Below, one piece after another: positions 8,829-20,458 of a stretch of DNA of 28,863 bases (its first letter is position 1; the number at the start of each line of letters is the position of its first letter). The translations under genes were made by a program, and so were the position numbers. The notes under the pieces were generated by a model that was not told the origin of the DNA, searched no databases, and worked only from the letters and a program-made list of their open reading frames with translations. Source of the stretch: Candolleomyces eurysporus (Eukaryota > Basidiomycota > Agaricomycetes > Agaricales > Psathyrellaceae); assembly GCA_027579435.1 (NCBI GenBank), contig JANBPK010001573.1, forward strand, positions 1 through 28,863, given 5' to 3'.

Positions 8829-11800
8829 ATGGAGGAGGAAGAAGCCAGAGGGCGCACCAGAAGACGTAAGCCCGACGTCCGAATCGACACGAAACCTAGC
8901 GTTATAACCACTGGCAGTGGTGGATCGTCGTCATCGAGTAGCATCTGGAAGCTCGAGTTCAAAGTTCCAAGTCGATTTAAATGGATTCAGGACAACTTGA
9001 ACTGGTCCAGTCTCAAGCCGGTCATTCGATGCTCGTTGGCGGCGTGGATAGCGACGATTCTCTTCGCGATACCCAGAGTGGGACGACGGTTGGGCATGGT
9101 GAGTACTTTTTCGAGTCACTGAGGAGACCTTTCTCATTCCATCTAGGCAAGCTACCTTATCCTTATCGCCTCCTTTCTTTCTCCACCGAGTGATCCATTT
9201 GTCGCGGTGGTGGAGCGAGAGTTGTTGATTCTCTTCTTCGCCTGCCTGGCTTGGGCGTGAGTGGACCAACACGTTTGTCTCAAGCTTTCTAATCGTATCA
9301 TAGGTGGTCGTGTCTGGGCATCAAGCTAGCCAGCCTTTCCAGAAGTCACGTCGACTACAGCGTTTCTTTCACAGACGTTATTAATGGCGATTATATCGAG
9401 GCTGCGGTGCGCGTGTTCCTGGACTTATACCCACAGACGTAGCTCACTTTCCCAGCCCAGTGTCATTATTGGCGTCTTCATAGGTGTCGGAAGCACATTC
9501 TTCCTCTTCATAAAGGCTCGCCTTGGCCCAGGCCCTTACCTGTTCGCTTGCATCTTCGCCTGCATCTCCCTCGGTATGTGCATGATTACCCAGTGGCGAA
9601 TTGGTTGCTAACCGTGTCTTCAGATATCACATTAACCACTGCTGTATTCTTTCCTTATCCGTATTACGCGGTATGTGCCTTCCTATGTCTATAACCCGAA
9701 AGCTGACTTGTTTTCAGACTGGACAAAGCATAGTGATTCCATTAGCAGTACATTCCGCTATCGCCCTGGCCCTCTCCCTCACCGTATTTCCTCTGACAAT
9801 CTCTGCTTTGTACACCACGCGCCTTCAAGCTGTACTAGCCCCACTCTCTTCGGTACTTGAACAGCACGTAACTCTCCTCCAATCACCTACTGGGACTCCG
9901 GAATTCGATAAACTTGCGGAAGACGCGATCTCTACCGTAAAAAAGTCCGAGGGTGGGCTCCTCAACGTAGCAGCAGCCGCAAGACTTCTTCCCNAACGAC
10001 CTCACTGTATCCCGCTTCTCGCCCACGGACTTCCAGGCTTTCCAGGGCTTCGCACGGCGCATCACTGGCAGAGTGCAAGGCATGGGCATGTATTTCAACC
10101 TCATCGACCCTTCGAAGCAAAAGTTTCCTGTTACGCCTGGAACGTCCGTTGCCCCCACTCCCACTCCCGGAAGCCCTGCATCCCGCTCTAGACAGCCGTC
10201 GGTCGAGCGCGGAGAGAAAAGGGATGAGAGCCAGGCCTCAACCCCCAAGTCCTCTCGTGCTCTTTCCCCTCTACATTCCCCGACCCTCTCTGGTAGTCAT
10301 TCACACAAAGCTAATAATCACCATCACCCTCATTTCCACCTTCCTCATCAAATTCTTCATCAGTCTTTGACGAACCTATCCTTGAGACGACGTCGACGGG
10401 CCGAGCACGTTGTCGGTGTCTTCGAATCACAGAAGTACCTCAATCTTGAGGCGAGGCATTTTCGAGATCCTCGGCAGGAGGAGTGGATTCAGATAGAGAC
10501 TGAGTTGTTGAGTGAAGGGTAGGTGTCGCTGCTGGATTGCGTCGATCGGATTCTGACCACTCAACCCCACCAGATGCGTGCCGCTTTTGCGAGAGTGTAG
10601 TTCAGGGATCAAGACCGTTGACTCTTGGCTGAAGCATGTTCGTCATGGAAGGTTCAACTGTTTCAGACGAACGAAGAAAGAAAATACTCGCGCCCGCCTT
10701 GTCGAACAAGTGGTAGAAGTTCAGAGCTCGCTATCGGCCGCTTTGAGCGAATTTAGAGAACAGGGAAGGTTCGTTCGCCAGTTAAGCTCTCCAAGGGCTC
10801 AGTGATTGACTGGCTCTCAGGTTACGGGTTATCGAACCATATCACCCAGTGGTTGGCGAGCCTGGCTGCGACGACGAAAATGGCCATCGTGAACTGCCGC
10901 CCCATAGACATTTGTTCCATTGCTACGTTTACCAGTACCATTTGATACAGACAGCCTCCGTTATCCTGGAAATGGTGAGTATGCTTCGCTCCTCCTTGAT
11001 TCCTCCAGGTCTTACAAGCCAATTTAGTTAGAAGAGGTCATCAAACTCGAAGAAAAGCGAACGAAAGTTCGGTTTTGGGCTCCCGTGCCGCACATATTTA
11101 GATGGGGCCCTCATGATGTTCCAGAGAATGCTGATCACAACGACGATGATGATCCAGGTATGCAATGCCCGATGCCGTTTCCGATCCCGCTCTCACATAC
11201 GCGCCTTTATCCAGATGTCATTCAGGGGTTGCACCCTGTGGATTCAGAATCCACCGGCGACCTGGGTCTACCGAAAAAACGAGACCCCGACGCCCTGCCT
11301 CCCCGTAGCGCGCTGGAGCTCATTTTGAACACTGTTTATCATGCTTTGAACGGCATTACGACCGGCAATTCGCTGTTCGCTATCAAGGCTGGGCTCATAT
11401 CTGGTCTGCTCTCTCTTTCGTCCTCCTCAAGTTGGCATTCACTTACCATCATTTGTCGCAGTCGCTTTGTGTCTTCCGTATCTGATCCAAGAATCTGCTG
11501 CGTATGCATTTAGTAAGTGTAGCCCCCTTTCGATGTCACCTGCGAGATGCTAACTCGCGCCAGGGCATAGTTGGGCTTGGGCTATGTAAGACTCTATCAA
11601 CGTTCTCGTGGGTGGTCTCCGGAGGCTGACGCTGTATGAAGGATCATGGGACAGCTCACCTTAGCCCGATTCCGTGGTGATACAACATTCGGTCTTGCGG
11701 CTCGGATTATCGCAACGTTTAGTGGTGGGTTGGTGGGTATGGTTACGTGGTGAGTATGAGTCCTCTTCCTTGCCATCGATCGTTCGCAATGCATAGTCAC

Positions 11801-13356
11801 TGATACCATGATTCTAGGTATATTTCGGCTGGATCCGGACGTGGGAGCCCATACAGTCTCGCCGCTGTATGTGGTGTTTGTTTCCCATTCTTTTTCATGG
11901 TCCGGCTGTATTGCCCTATCCCGCCAATGACGAACATCGTGGCTTTCGTTACTGCTATTCTTGTGGGTCATTTCTCTGCGTTGGTTCTCCTCGTTACTGA
12001 TGATTGTTAGGTGCTTGGATACTCGTATCAAAGTACGCACCAGTTCGTACCTGCCCCGCAGGGTGTTGGCTGGGATGTCGCTTGGGTGAGTTGACCCCCT
12101 CGGTTACCGTTCACCTGCTGATCCTGCGATATAGCGTCGGTTCGTGTTGGTTACGATTGGTGTTGTGGCCGCATTGTGAGTCTTTACCGTTTTTTATCCC
12201 CGTGCCTTGACCGAAACCTCTACTAGCCTTGGTTCAATGTTGCCGCCTAACATGACGCTCCGACGGTACCAACGATCTCTGCTTTCTACCACATGTACCG
12301 AGCTTGGGACGATATATTGTTCGATCATCACTTTTGCGACTTTCACCCCGAGGACCCAAACCAGGATGGAGGAAATTATATCGAGCTTAGTAGCTACGAG
12401 AGCCAAGTTGAACCGGTCGAGTGCGTTGTCGACTAATATCGTTTATGAGGTGTGTGTGGGCGCCGTTTCATCTTCTAAATCACTACCAATCACACTGATT
12501 TCTTCATTCAGTTCTCGTTGAGAGGTCGGTGGCCAAAGAAGCGGTATCAACAAATTCTCGAGTTACAATTGTGCGTTGTCTTGGATTGTTATCCATTCGT
12601 ATGATTGAAGGTATTGACGATACTTGCTTTTCTAGGGCGATTGCATATTCGTTGAGCCACCTCATGTCTGTGATGGAACATCTCGAGCCTTCCTGGACGC
12701 GTGCGTTTCTTAAACGGGCCAGGTTCCTGGATCCTGATTTCCAGGGGGACGTTTTGGCCGTCATTTGTACGTATCGCTTTTATTCTTCGTGCTGTCTGTC
12801 CTGTTTGTTGACTTTTACTAATTGCTGCTACTTACAGCTATGATATCCTCGTCCCTGCGCACCGGGAACCCACTCCCGCAAGTCACACCGTGTCCCTTGC
12901 TGGATAGGTTTATGATGAGGTACCATGGGTTAGACGTTATTCATCAAGATTCGGAGGAAGACTACGGTTTACCAAGGCTTTTGACGCTTGATACGTTGAA
13001 GGATGAGCAGTATCTGTGCGTCGTTTCGTTCTTCTCATAATCAACCTCCGTTCAATTCCTCCCCCTCTTTTTCAGGATGTTCTGCGTCGGAATCTCGATA
13101 GCGTATAGAATTATGAACCGACTGGATCGGTTGATGTTGGCTACGAAGGAAATCGTCGGGGAGCAGTACCATATCCATGGAGTTGGAGTTNGGGGGGTGG
13201 AATTTGGATTCGCTACCAGGTCAGGGTCAGGGTTCAGGTTCGGGTGCTGGGTTTCCATTGAGTCCGAGTTTGACGAGCCAGAGAGGCGCTAATACGGGTG
13301 CTGGCGTTAGTTTTGGTGCTGGTGTTGGCGCGCAGACGCCGGTTAAGGAGGTTTAG
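8829..13356 (+). CDS. ArAE_2/DUF2421 (BRE4-like) membrane transporter, 21 exons
   Basis: Putative membrane transporter of the fungal ArAE_2/DUF2421 family (BRE4-like, FUSC-like fold); the substrate is unknown. Exons: 8829-9098, 9147-9256, 9304-9406, 9456-9573, 9624-9670, 9718-10518, 10574-10768, 10821-10974, 11028-11157, 11215-11403, 11462-11512, 11564-11585, 11642-11749, 11818-11962, 12011-12085, 12135-12175, 12227-12449, 12512-12570, 12636-12766, 12838-13015, 13076-13356. Skipping the Ns at 9994 and 13191 gives 3429 nt, 1142 aa, with every junction in phase. Near residues 62-240 is an N-terminal helix bundle including IASFLSPPSDPF and ARLGPGPYLFA. A Ser/Pro linker with a His-rich tract follows near 410-431. 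A second bundle lies near 690-860 (QLTLARFRGDTTFGL, CPIPPMTNIVAF). The DUF2421-type C-terminal part (SHLMSVMEHLEPSWTRAFL) comes last. The start is the first ATG in frame. Confidence 0.9.
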
Positions 13357-13790
13357 AAGAAAGCTTCGCTTATATCTTGTTCACCTTTATATATGCACAC
13401 AACAAAAGATGAGTGGTAGCAGATGTCGACCCCCAGGACCTCTTCTATCTCCTGGAAGCAACGACTGGGCAGGAGGCTGTAGAAATAGTATTTCATAATG
13501 TTATTCGGTGCAATGAAAGGAAGCACCAGCAGTGTCGTCGGAGCAGCTGTACGATCAGGGCGTTTCTTTTAGGAAAAATCAGACTGTAGCTGAGACTCAT
13601 TCTCGCCTTCAGCAGTCCCAGATGAGAAAAATGAGGGATCATCATCGCATTATCGCATGAAATCACACCACAATCAGCGAAGATAGAATGGGTTCACTTG
13701 GCCAATAACATTGGCATTCCTACACGATTCTAGGTAAATTACATCTCGAGGTACTTATCTTCGAAAGAAAATCCATCCAAATTTACATGT
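13357..13790. other. Intergenic, nothing seen
   Basis: AT-rich stretch between the 3' end of the transporter gene and the 3' end of the minus-strand F-box-type gene, so it must contain both convergent transcript ends. No repeat or gene is supported. Confidence 0.5.
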
Positions 13791-14459
13791 TTAGCTCGAA
13801 GTAACTCCAGGGAATCGCGACGGGGTTTGAAGAACGATCGCACGTAGGCGCGCGATACCTGGTTCGCACCCCTCCAATCTCCTTGCCGCCACAAAATCTA
13901 CGAGGGCATCGAGAGCACGTTCTTCAAGTTCTTTTGTATCCAACTTATATCTGAATGCAGCTACCTCCAAGTTTGGTAGTACAGGAGCTTCAACTGGCTG
14001 CCCACCAGTGCGTGATCCGTATTCCGGCGTGAGCCTAGCAAACAGCTGAGGGGTTAGAGGTGCGTATAACAAGTGGGTACGATGATAGTTTGGTAACCTG
14101 GAATCAAGCTTGAGGCGAACGACGTTTGTGAGGCGTTGTAGACAATGATCAAGAGCGGTAGGAGTGAGAGTGGGATTGTATAATGTGACATCTGTGAGTT
14201 GATTTCCGAAGCGCTCGACGAGCCAGGCAACACCGCTTTCTCTGTAATCGGGGTGTATGTAATTATGAACTGAGCCTGGGTTGATCGCCAGCTTGCGAAG
14301 TGACGGAAGGACAACGAGGGAGGCGAAATTGCTGGGGATGTCATACTACGGTGAACCGGAACGCCACTTCCTGCCACCGCGCTGATGATTCCAGCACGAG
14401 GCCCCCCAGATATCGCAGATCCTCCATCCCGTGTATAAGGAGGAAGGACGTTACACAGA
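13791..14459 (-). pseudogene. F-box/LRR-type protein, 5'-truncated fragment
   Basis: Reading the minus strand from 14459, one frame has LGGLVLESSARWQEVAFRF, the usual LVLESSxRWQ spacing of agaricomycete F-box proteins. A shift of one base near 14345-14350 follows, and then an open frame to a stop at 13791. It includes VVLPSLRKLAI, RLTNVVRLKL and APVLPNLEVAAFRYKL, which are leucine-rich-repeat-like segments, and a C-terminal LVDFVAARR and IARLRAIVLQTP. That is about 220 codons of what is normally a 400-600 aa protein. The N-terminal F-box is missing: upstream of about 14460 the sequence becomes the downstream flank of copy C. The frame break could be an unseen intron or a mutation. Such proteins normally recruit substrates to SCF ubiquitin ligases; this copy is probably dead. 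Confidence 0.65.
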
Positions 14460-14718
14460 TAGAGGGNAAAAAACGCGATGAGGATGAGAGGCTGAGGCTT
14501 ACTTACCTGAGCATGCTTATCCCTGTCTGCCAAGACCATCGCTGGAGACTTTTTGCGCCGTGCGATCTGCTTACTCGGTATTACACCGCCAATATGGAGA
14601 AACACGATCACAGAGTCCGTACGACAGTGTTCGCAGTATTGTACATAGAAAGACAGATATAGCTAACACGCCCACATTGAGGGCCGGGAATTTACTTGAC
14701 TCTTTGATAACCCTCGAC
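14460..14718 (-). repeat. Downstream flank of copy C
   Basis: Matches the flanks after A, B and D in reverse orientation, then stops abruptly at about 14460 inside the F-box-type reading frame. The N at 14467 is an extra base compared with the same A-run after copy D (18152-18157). Confidence 0.7.
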
Positions 14719-15341
14719 CTAAGCAGCTGCGCCAGCCTCGGTCTTGAGAGCAGTGACATCGCCCTTCTCAAGCGCTCCATAAACAGCTTTCTTGTTGGCC
14801 TCGGTGATCTTAGCGACGTGTTCTTTGCCGGTCTCGTCGACGAATCCGAAGCTGTCTGGCACTTCCGATACGCGACCTGCTGCGCCAATTTCCAGAGAAG
14901 ACTAGTAGCGTCATAACAAATCCAATGGTCAGTGCCTTGCTCGAAGAGAGTACTCATACAAGGGTAAACCTACAAGCAAAGTTTGCATTGACGCATGCAG
15001 CCGAAGAGCTTCTGGCTGCAAGGGGCGCCTGGCAATTTTGAGTGCCCCAAGCGGAGAAGTCACTGCATCGTTGTCGGTAAAAGATCGAATGAGCGAGAAG
15101 CATAGTATGAGACGATGAAATGTCACACTCACGCGACGTTAGAGACATCAGTGACCCTGAGCGAGGCAGCAGGGTTTGTGGATAAAAAGCAGCAAACTCC
15201 AGCAGGGAGATTACCACACTGGAGGAAGCCCCCAGAGCAGTTGGGAACAGGCCAGAAGCGCATGTCCAGAGCCGAAACCAATCCCGCAGTCTGGAGCAAG
15301 ACGGCGGTAGTGGCCACAGTGACTGTTGAGATGAACTTCAT
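14719..15341 (-). CDS. Small secreted cysteine-rich protein, copy C, with 35-bp deletion
   Basis: Paralogue of A, B and D on the minus strand. Exon 1 is 15341-15133 with the same signal peptide, intron 1 is 15132-15063, and exon 2 starts at 15062. Against the other copies exon 3 lacks 35 bp between GGAAGTG and CCAGACAGC, including the codons for the last cysteine. With the splice sites favoured for A, B and D this would shift the frame and end it early. A different in-phase pair exists here: donor GTATGA at 14959 with the CTACTAG acceptor ending at 14902. It gives exon 2 15062-14960 and exon 3 14901-14719, 164 aa in all, and restores the C-terminal frame (DSFGFVDETGKEHV to the end). Which form is made cannot be decided from DNA. 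It may be a diverged gene or a pseudogene. Confidence 0.65.
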
Positions 15342-15460
15342 TTTCTCTGCTTGGTTGGGTGGAGAGCGTTGAGTAGAGAAGATTAGTGTTGAAGAGTGTA
15401 AGACAATAGAACGGTTGGTTGTGAACGATGTCTTGTCCTTTCACTTGGTTTTAAGCTGGC

Positions 15461-15467
15461 TTTTATA
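15461..15467 (-). promoter_or_regulatory. TATA box of copy C
   Basis: TATAAAA on the minus strand, about 120 bp before the start codon of copy C, in the same sequence block as for B and D. Confidence 0.7.
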
Positions 15468-16690
15468 CCCCCCAACACCTTTTTCTACATCTCACTTGTA
15501 GCGCTGAATCTTGGATTTCGGAGAACGGGGTATGTTTTATCATACATCACCAAGAGAAGACTCGGCCCATACGCACCCCTCAAATGGGGTACTCGTTCCG
15601 CCTTCGTAACACATGGTATACTTGACAAAGCGTGCTCGTTTGATCCACGGTGAACGGTGCAGTGTATTTCAAAATCTCGCAGTACTCACAGTTCCATAGC
15701 TGGGAGATTACGAAGTCGATCAAATCGCCCAAGTGCATCAAACGGCAATGATAAACTTTAAGTGCGTCGATCGATTGAGACACGAATTTGAATTTCACTT
15801 TGAATGGTTCGCACATCTTCGCGAGAGGGCGCGTCAGACAGGATATATGAATCGGCCTAAACATACGTATACTCAAAGGTTCAAGGAGATCACCGAGGGA
15901 TATGAGCCCTTCCTATTCATACAATTGCTAGGGGAAAGAAGTCTGTCGGCTCTTGTGCGCCCCCTTTGAGCCCAGAGCGTCTGGGTGGTAACAGTAATTG
16001 CTACCTCCACATTGAATCCTGTGATTCACAACCAAAACATAAGCAGCGCCTTGATCGATTCAATGCCGTTGTTTATGACATTCTAGACCACCCTTCCGTA
16101 TTCGGCGCCAGCGGTCTCAACTACCAGCCCTCAAGCTCCGAAGGTTACCACACTCATCATTACATTGTTTATGTCTGGAGCATTTGGAGATGCGATACAT
16201 GAGCGCTCTGCCTATCGAACGCACAAAGGCTGTCCCATACTCTGTTTGTACTACATTGGTCGAAAGAAATCAGAAATTCTGCCGCCTTCCACAGATGTCG
16301 GCACTGAATCAAATACCCAATGTACTAAATGTCTCCTCTCGAAACCATCGGGCTCGGTCCACTCATATCTAATCATGTAATACATCCGAAGGAACATCGA
16401 CTTTGGTTCTTCTCGAGCTCCCCGAGCTCGACGCGCAGGTTTAAGTTTGTCTTATGCTTTATAAGCTCTGGGGGACTCAAATGTTCGCCGTGAACGAAGC
16501 ACCTCTTCCGCAATCGATGACCAAAATCTTTATTTCGGGAGAGAATGCGGAAGCAAAAAGTTAATGAGATATGCTGATGCACGTTGATCCTACACAGGGC
16601 TCTCGAGCTATATGAGGATTGTCAAAACAAGTGAAACCTCGATCTATGAACATGGCTCAACGAGGGTTCGTCCGAGTGGGTGTGCACAGA

Positions 16691-17128
16691 CTACAAGACT
16701 TTGAAATGATTCGGGGGGGAATTGGTACGTTTGGGCGCCGACCGAGCATCCGGATAGTCGCCAGAAGCCCTTCTCAACGGACTTCGGTCCGTAGGAGGTT
16801 TCAACGAATTGGCACTTGAAGACAGAGGAGTGATGAGCTGACACGCTTTTCCCCATAGTGGGGCAGTCCTGTGCTGTGAGGATTCATCCGCGAGAACTGC
16901 GAGGGCTTCGGGTGGGGAGGTGGTGCGTTTGGCGGGTGGCTGGGGTTCCGGGTAGTCGTCAGAATGCCTCTTCGAAGGACTTTCCCCCACGGGAGAGCGT
17001 ACTGGGAGTCGCTGGATGACGAGATAGGGTGGTCGCATGGTCTCGCACTTCTTTGTCCACTCGAGGCTTGAATGAACGCCGAGGATTATAACGGTCACGT
17101 TCTTCGACCTCCGAGGAGGGAATTGCAA
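16691..17128 (-). pseudogene. Open frame with repeated SP-x-R..DY..P-x-KRT motif, upstream of C
   Basis: A 145-codon minus-strand frame, unrecognised. It contains SPSKRHSDDYPEPQPPAKRT and SPLRRASGDYPDARSAPKRT, two tandem versions of one Pro/Ser/Arg-rich motif about 50 residues apart. The frame upstream of D carries the same pair with a different N-terminal part, and the one upstream of B is broken. The conserved stretch begins partway through the frame, so any real start is uncertain. It is probably the remnant of an exon of a gene carried in the duplicated unit. Confidence 0.4.
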
Positions 17129-17293
17129 TTCTCAAAACTCTGGAGTGGAGGGGACGCTGCTGAAGTGCTGAATGCTGTGATTAAATTCCTTTAACCAGCC
17201 TAGTCGTGTTTTCCGATGAAGCGAATTCTCTGCAGAGGCACTCTGACAACTAGCCAGGTTACTGAGCGCCCTGATCCCCTTCAAATCGTCCAA

Positions 17294-18394
17294 CCCCGCT
17301 TTGGCGCTGACATCGCACGCATAGACCGAGAACGAGACTCGCAGACGCAGCCGTGTATGTCGCGCAAGAGCAGGGATGGGAAATTTAAACCTCCACGCAT
17401 CGCTGTGGACTACTGGGAACAGCTACGCCAACGCTGGGCAATCTTATTGTAACGGGAGTTGCCTGGTTACAGCGTTGCGGCATGTGGCACATGTGGCACT
17501 GTATAGTAGCGCAAGGGAGGAATATGAGCCTGTTTGAGAGCTTCGAGCCACGGAGGGCTCATGGATAGGAACAAGGTAATGAAAGTCCGAAGACCGTTCA
17601 TTATATCGCAGAACGCTTCTCTGAAGAGTATATTGCACTGACTGACAGCCACAATTTTCGTGTTTCGAAAATGGGCATGACAGTGAAGAACGCTGAGATA
17701 AGGGGAATGAGCTGAATCCTCCCGGCCCGGCGCATCGTCATCTGATCCCTCGTCTCTCCCGTCGACTCTCACTTTCACTCCCTTCGGGCGCCACACCGTC
17801 CGATACAATGGCTCGGAAACGTCGAGATCACTCTCAATCATTCACGGTGTTCCTCCTTGTCTCTTGAGTGGCCTTCAAAGCCTTTAGAGGCTTAGTACCA
17901 CGGACTATGAGTGCACATGTCGCAAATTCATGCTCGCTAACATATGAATAAGGCTTTGTTACCAAGCGCTCTACCGGCACCTAGTGAGGCTCTCCCGTTC
18001 CTTAATGAGAATTCAAGTCCTTGGCGTAGACAAGTCCCGCTTAGGAACCGCATCCCAATCCTCTTGGCGAACCTCGGGTTGCCCTGCGACAATGGCGGCA
18101 GTGAACTTGCCGAACAGCGTTGCATGATCATTTTTGTGGCAGGTAGAGGGAAAAAACGCGATGAGGATGAGAGGCTGAGGTTTACTTATCTGAGCATGCT
18201 TGTCCCTATCTGCCAAGATCATCGCTAGAGACTCATTGCGCCGTGCGATCCGCTTACTCGGTCATAAACCGCCAAAATGTAGAAACACGATCACAGAGTC
18301 CATACGACATCGTTCACAGTATTGTACATGGAAAGATAGATATTGCTAACAAGCCCACATTGAGGGCCGGAAATTTACTTTGATAACCCGTGAC
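17294..18394 (-). repeat. Downstream flank of copy D
   Basis: Reverse-complement match to 680-1998 after copy A, and in part to 27220-28010. It lacks the roughly 210-bp block found at 1476-1683 and 27525-27737; the clean junction is at about 17611. No gene is supported, and the small frames do not persist between copies. Confidence 0.7.
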
Positions 18395-19052
18395 CTAAGC
18401 AGCTGCGCCAGCCTGAGTCTTGAGAGCACTGACATCGCCCTTCTCAAGCGCTCCATAAACCGCTTTCTTGTTGGCCTCGGTGATCTTGGCGACGTGTTCT
18501 TTGCCGGTCTCGTCGACGAATCCGAAGCTGTCTGGCTCGACACAGTCTTCGGTAGAGCTCGATTCAACAGCACTTCCGATACGCGACCTGCTACGCCAAT
18601 TTCCAGAGAAGACTAGTAGCGTGATAACAAATCCAATGGTCAGCGCCTTACTCGAAGAGAGTACTCATACAAATGTAAACCTACATGCAAAGTTTGCATT
18701 GACGCAATTACCTGAAGAGCTCCTGGCTGCGAGGGGCGCCTGGCAGTTTTGAGTGCCCCAAGCGGAGAAGTCACTGCATCATTGTCAGTAAAAGATCGAA
18801 CGAGCGAGAAGCATAGCATCAGACGATGAAATGTCACACTCACGCGACGTTAGAGACATCAGTCAGCCTGAGCGAGGCAGCAGGGTTTGTAGATAAAAAG
18901 CAGCAAACTCCAGCAGGGAGATTACCACACTGGAGGAAGCCCCCAGAGCAGTTGGGAACAGGCCAGAAGCGCATGTCCAGAGCCGAAACCAATTCCGCAG
19001 TCTGGAGCAGGACGACGGTAGTGGCCACAGTGATTGCTGAGATGAACTTCAT
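18395..19052 (-). CDS. Small secreted cysteine-rich protein, copy D (3 exons)
   Basis: Intact minus-strand paralogue, about 171 aa. Exon 1 is 19052-18844, encoding a signal peptide with a few changes (MKFISAITVATTVVLLQTAE) and the same four cysteines. Intron 1 is 18843-18774. Exon 2 is 18773-18685, where one loop reads SSSGNCVNANFAC instead of the SSSAACVNANFAC of A. Intron 2 is 18684-18613 and exon 3 is 18612-18395, ending AGAAA. The start is fixed by the signal peptide; a longer frame reaching to 19151 is only 5' leader. The promoter with a TATA box is present. Exon 3 contains the 35 bp missing from copy C. Function unknown. Confidence 0.8.
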
Positions 19053-19167
19053 TTTCTCTGATTGCTTGCGTCGAGAGCGTTGAGTAGAGAAGATTGGTGT
19101 TGAAGAGTGTAAGACAATAGAACGGTTGTGAACGATGTCTTGTCCTTTCACTTGGTTTCAAGCTGGA

Positions 19168-19174
19168 TTTTATA
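19168..19174 (-). promoter_or_regulatory. TATA box of copy D
   Basis: TATAAAA on the minus strand, about 115 bp before the copy D start codon, inside the promoter block shared with B and C. Confidence 0.7.
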
Positions 19175-20458
19175 CCCCCAACACCTCTTTCTACATCTCA
19201 CTTGAAGCGCTGAATCTTGGATTTCGGAGAACGGGGTAGGTGTGTTTTATCATAGATCACCAAGAGAAGACTCAACCCATACGCATTTCTCAAATGGAGG
19301 ACTCGTTTCGCCTTCGTAACACATGGTATGCTTGACAAAGCGTGCTCGTTTGATCCACGGTGGACGGTGCAGTGTATTTTAGAATCTCGCAGTACTCTCA
19401 GTTCCTTAGCTAGGAGATTACGAAGTCTATCAAATTGCCCAGTGCTTCAGACGGCAATGATAAACTTGAAGTACCGTCGATCGTCTCAAGCACCTCGATT
19501 CAGACACGAATTTGAATTTGACTTTGAATGAGCTTGCACATCCTTGGAAAGCGGTATATCAGACAGGATCTATGAATCGGCTTGAGCATACGTACACTCA
19601 AAGGTTAAAGAAGATTACCGAAAGGTATCACTCCCTCCTATGCGCACAATTGCTGGGGGAAAGAAGCCCGTCGGCTCTTCCGCTCCCCCTTTGAGCCCAG
19701 AGTATCTGGGTGTTAGCAGTAATCGCTACCTCCACATTGAATCCTGTGCTTCTCAGCCAAAACATAAGCAGCGCCTTGATCGATTCAATGCCGTTGTCTA
19801 TGACATTGCAGACCGCACTTCCGTATTCGGCGCCAGCGGTCTCAACCACCAGCCCTCAAGCTCCGAAGGTTACCACACCCGTCATCACATTGCTCATATC
19901 TCTGGAGCATTTGGAGATGTGATACATGAGCGCTTTGCCTTTCGAACGTACAAAGGCTATCCCATACTCTGCTTGTACTGCATTGGTCGAAAGAAATCAG
20001 AAATTCTGCCGCCTTCCACCGACGTCGGCAGATTGATTGCATGTAGGTTATGAATCAAATACCCAATGCACTTAGTGTCTGCTCTCGAATCCATTGGGCT
20101 CGGCCCAGTCAAATCTAATCGTGCAATGCATCCGAAGGAACGTCGACTTTGGTTCTTCTCGAGATCCCCGAGCTCGGCGCGCAGTTTTAAGTTTGTCTTG
20201 CGCTTTGTAAGCTCTGGGGTACTCAAACGTTCGCTGTGAACGAAGCACTTCTTCTGCGATCGATGACCAAAAGAGTTATTTTGAGAGAGGTAATGCGGAA
20301 GCGAAAGGTTAATGAGATATGCTGGGGGACGTTGACCCTACACAGAGCTCTCGAGGTAAATGAGGATAGTCAAAACAAGTGAAACCTCAATCTACAAACA
20401 TGACTCAACGAGGGCTCGTCCGAGTGGATGTGCACAGACTACGAGACTTTGGAATGAT

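Larger units (their letters stand above)
15342..17293 (-). repeat. Upstream half of duplicated unit, before copy C
   Basis: Reverse-complement match to about 5189-3010 (upstream of B) and to 19053-21190 (upstream of D). It ends at about 17294, where the sequence jumps straight to the equivalent of position 1998 downstream of copy A. About 1 kb of the unit is therefore missing between C and D compared with the A-B interval. Confidence 0.75.

Noticed and set aside
9601..10191. 196-codon plus-strand frame and the 149-codon frame at 10073-10522 as separate genes
   Set aside because: They are two parts of the transporter's sixth exon, plus intron, split by the spurious N at 9994.
14054..14611. 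185-codon minus-strand frame across 14467
   Set aside because: It runs in a wrong frame through the F-box-type fragment and the repeat flank and includes an N; the other frame has the family motifs.
14571..14957. 128-codon minus-strand frame over copy C exon 3
   Set aside because: It is the shifted frame of the secreted-protein gene, not the one with conserved codon-position pattern.
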